From assembly GCA_030432655.1 (NCBI GenBank), contig JAUILA010000003.1, positions 1-64,000 of the forward strand: 64,000 bases of DNA, written 5' to 3'. The DNA comes from Bacteroidia bacterium (GTDB lineage Bacteria > Bacteroidota > Bacteroidia > Cytophagales > Cyclobacteriaceae). Of the stretch, positions 63,234 through 64,000 are shown one piece after another. The notes beneath the pieces are model-generated. The model saw nothing but the letters and a program-made list of their open reading frames with translations. It ran no database searches and was not told where the DNA came from. The position numbers and the translations under genes are program-made. Every line of letters starts with the position of its first letter. Within the stretch, counting starts at the first letter, position 1.

Positions 63234-64000
63234 CAGGATTCCCGTAACAATTCTCTTCCAACAACACATTCCAGGCACCTGCGTTCTGAACATCCGGATT
63301 TGTATAATTCAAGCAGGCCCTGGGTAGTGAATGCCGAATCGGCAATGATGCCACATGTTTCCCAAAGCCGAATATACCGATTATTTTCGGGCGGAAGTTC
63401 CTTGTAGAGAGCAGCAATAAATTCTATACAATCTTTCCGCTGGTAATAAGTGGCATAGGCCGCCTGAAGCGGAAGAATTACATTTACCGCCATGATTTGC
63501 CTGATAGCAGTCCCGAATCCACCCGTTGTTTTTACAGTCTTTTTACCGAACATGTAGTGTTTGGTCCAGTATTCCGGAAGCGGTACATCGAAAAAATCAG
63601 CAATACTTTTTTTATCGCGCCTTTCGATCATCTGCGTAAACAGTGAGGAATAATGACAGAACAGGGAACTCATTGCAGCCAGCCGGGCCGTAGGAAAATT
63701 GGACGGCCGCATTCTCAGAAATCTCCATTCCTGCCGGCCCATCACAGGTAATTTATATTTCTTTTTGAAGAAGCTGAATTCGGTTATCAACCGGTCGTGA
63801 TAGGCGTCGTTAACGGAATTTTCAAGGAATCCGGCCACTCCGAAAATCATCGCCTCCACCTGAAACGGATTTTGCGAATGTCTGCGCAGGGCCCTGAAAG
63901 GCAAAAGACCGGCCAGCCTCAACAAGGCTGTTTTATTTCTTCCGCCTCCCGCATACTCCATCAGCAATAGAAACGAGAGGTACTCCCAGTCACCCACACA
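63233..64000 (-). CDS. DUF2851 family protein, partial (N-terminus outside window)
   Basis: A frame of at least 255 codons, open to the right edge. The typical DUF2851 stretches are QEWRFLRMRPSNFPTARLAAMSSLF and a Cys-rich end SGCSERRCLECVVGRELL, which may bind a metal. The family is Bacteroidota-centred and unknown. No signal peptide is visible in the part present. It is coupled to the next gene by TGATG. Confidence 0.8.
   Translation of the reverse strand, partial: CVGDWEYLSFLLLMEYAGGGRNKTALLRLAGLLPFRALRRHSQNPFQVEAMIFGVAGFLENSVNDAYHDRLITEFSFFKKKYKLPVMGRQEWRFLRMRPSNFPTARLAAMSSLFCHYSSLFTQMIERRDKKSIADFFDVPLPEYWTKHYMFGKKTVKTTGGFGTAIRQIMAVNVILPLQAAYATYYQRKDCIEFIAALYKELPPENNRYIRLWETCGIIADSAFTTQGLLELYKSGCSERRCLECVVGRELLRES

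Noticed and set aside
1-64000. CRISPR arrays, insertion sequences, prophage, integrons, tRNA genes
   Set aside because: No regularly spaced repeats, transposase or integrase, phage genes, or tRNA cloverleafs were seen; the only tRNA-like part belongs to tmRNA.

Overview
The window looks like a chromosomal stretch of a Bacteroidota bacterium, most likely a Cytophagales-type marine or environmental species; the family assignment is inference. The evidence is: type IX secretion parts (PorQ and a PorE-like OmpA/PD40 protein); Bacteroidota domain families (DUF3078, DUF2795, DUF2851, DUF3108, an FtsL-like protein); Na+-translocating NQR genes; many TAnnTTTG (-7) promoter elements; few clear Shine-Dalgarno sites; and a tmRNA tag of the GExNYAxAA type. 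GC content is moderate. I see no prophage, insertion sequence, CRISPR array, rRNA or tRNA gene. No gap between genes exceeds about 275 bases, so gene density is high throughout.

Layout. 1-4.8 kb (minus): start of the division and cell-wall cluster mraZ-rsmH-ftsL-ftsI-murE, with MraZ boxes upstream. 5-8.4 kb: CoA-transferase, small membrane protein, mnmA, DUF502 protein. 8.4-13.1 kb (minus): nqrABCDE ending in a strong terminator, with nqrF absent. 13.2-14.7 kb (minus): hypothetical protein, an unlisted 42-residue lipoprotein, and cmk, tightly coupled. 15.1-17.8 kb (minus): rplM-rpsI-rpsB-tsf. 17.9-20.4 kb: RluA-type pseudouridine synthase and a PhoB/PhoR-like pair. 20.5-23.4 kb (minus): DUF3108 protein, COG4324-type metallopeptidase and beta-barrel protein. 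23.5-28.1 kb: recA, ABC permease, queA-ispD, DUF2795. 28.4-30.5 kb: ettA-sixA. 30.6-35.5 kb (minus): lon-porQ-hslU. 35.6-38.1 kb: PorE-like protein and SRPBCC protein. 38.1-44.2 kb: ahcY, M48 protease, PPK2, beta-CASP nuclease, radical SAM. 44.4-49.5 kb: PadR regulator with a large FtsX-type permease, pirin, two small envelope proteins. 49.7-52.4 kb: an EF-G paralogue and, on the other strand, ssrA. 52.5-55.1 kb: DUF481 protein and dnaX split across two frames at an A10 run. 55.1-64 kb (minus): DUF3078, response regulator, and a seven-gene run (DUF2851, GT-C-like membrane protein, NeuD-type acyltransferase, nucleoside phosphorylase, M16 peptidase, O-methyltransferase, LysM lytic transglycosylase).

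Most genes are housekeeping. The items most worth a second look are: the dnaX frame change at A10, predicting short gamma-like and long tau-like products; an EF-G-like protein whose DTPGH motif reads DTPGL; stacked palindromes in the recA intergenic region and upstream of lon; two opposed sets of MraZ-box repeats; an nqr operon without nqrF; a three-gene envelope module of poorly known families; and a 42-residue lipoprotein overlapping cmk. I did not find a clearly new multi-gene defence or mobile system.
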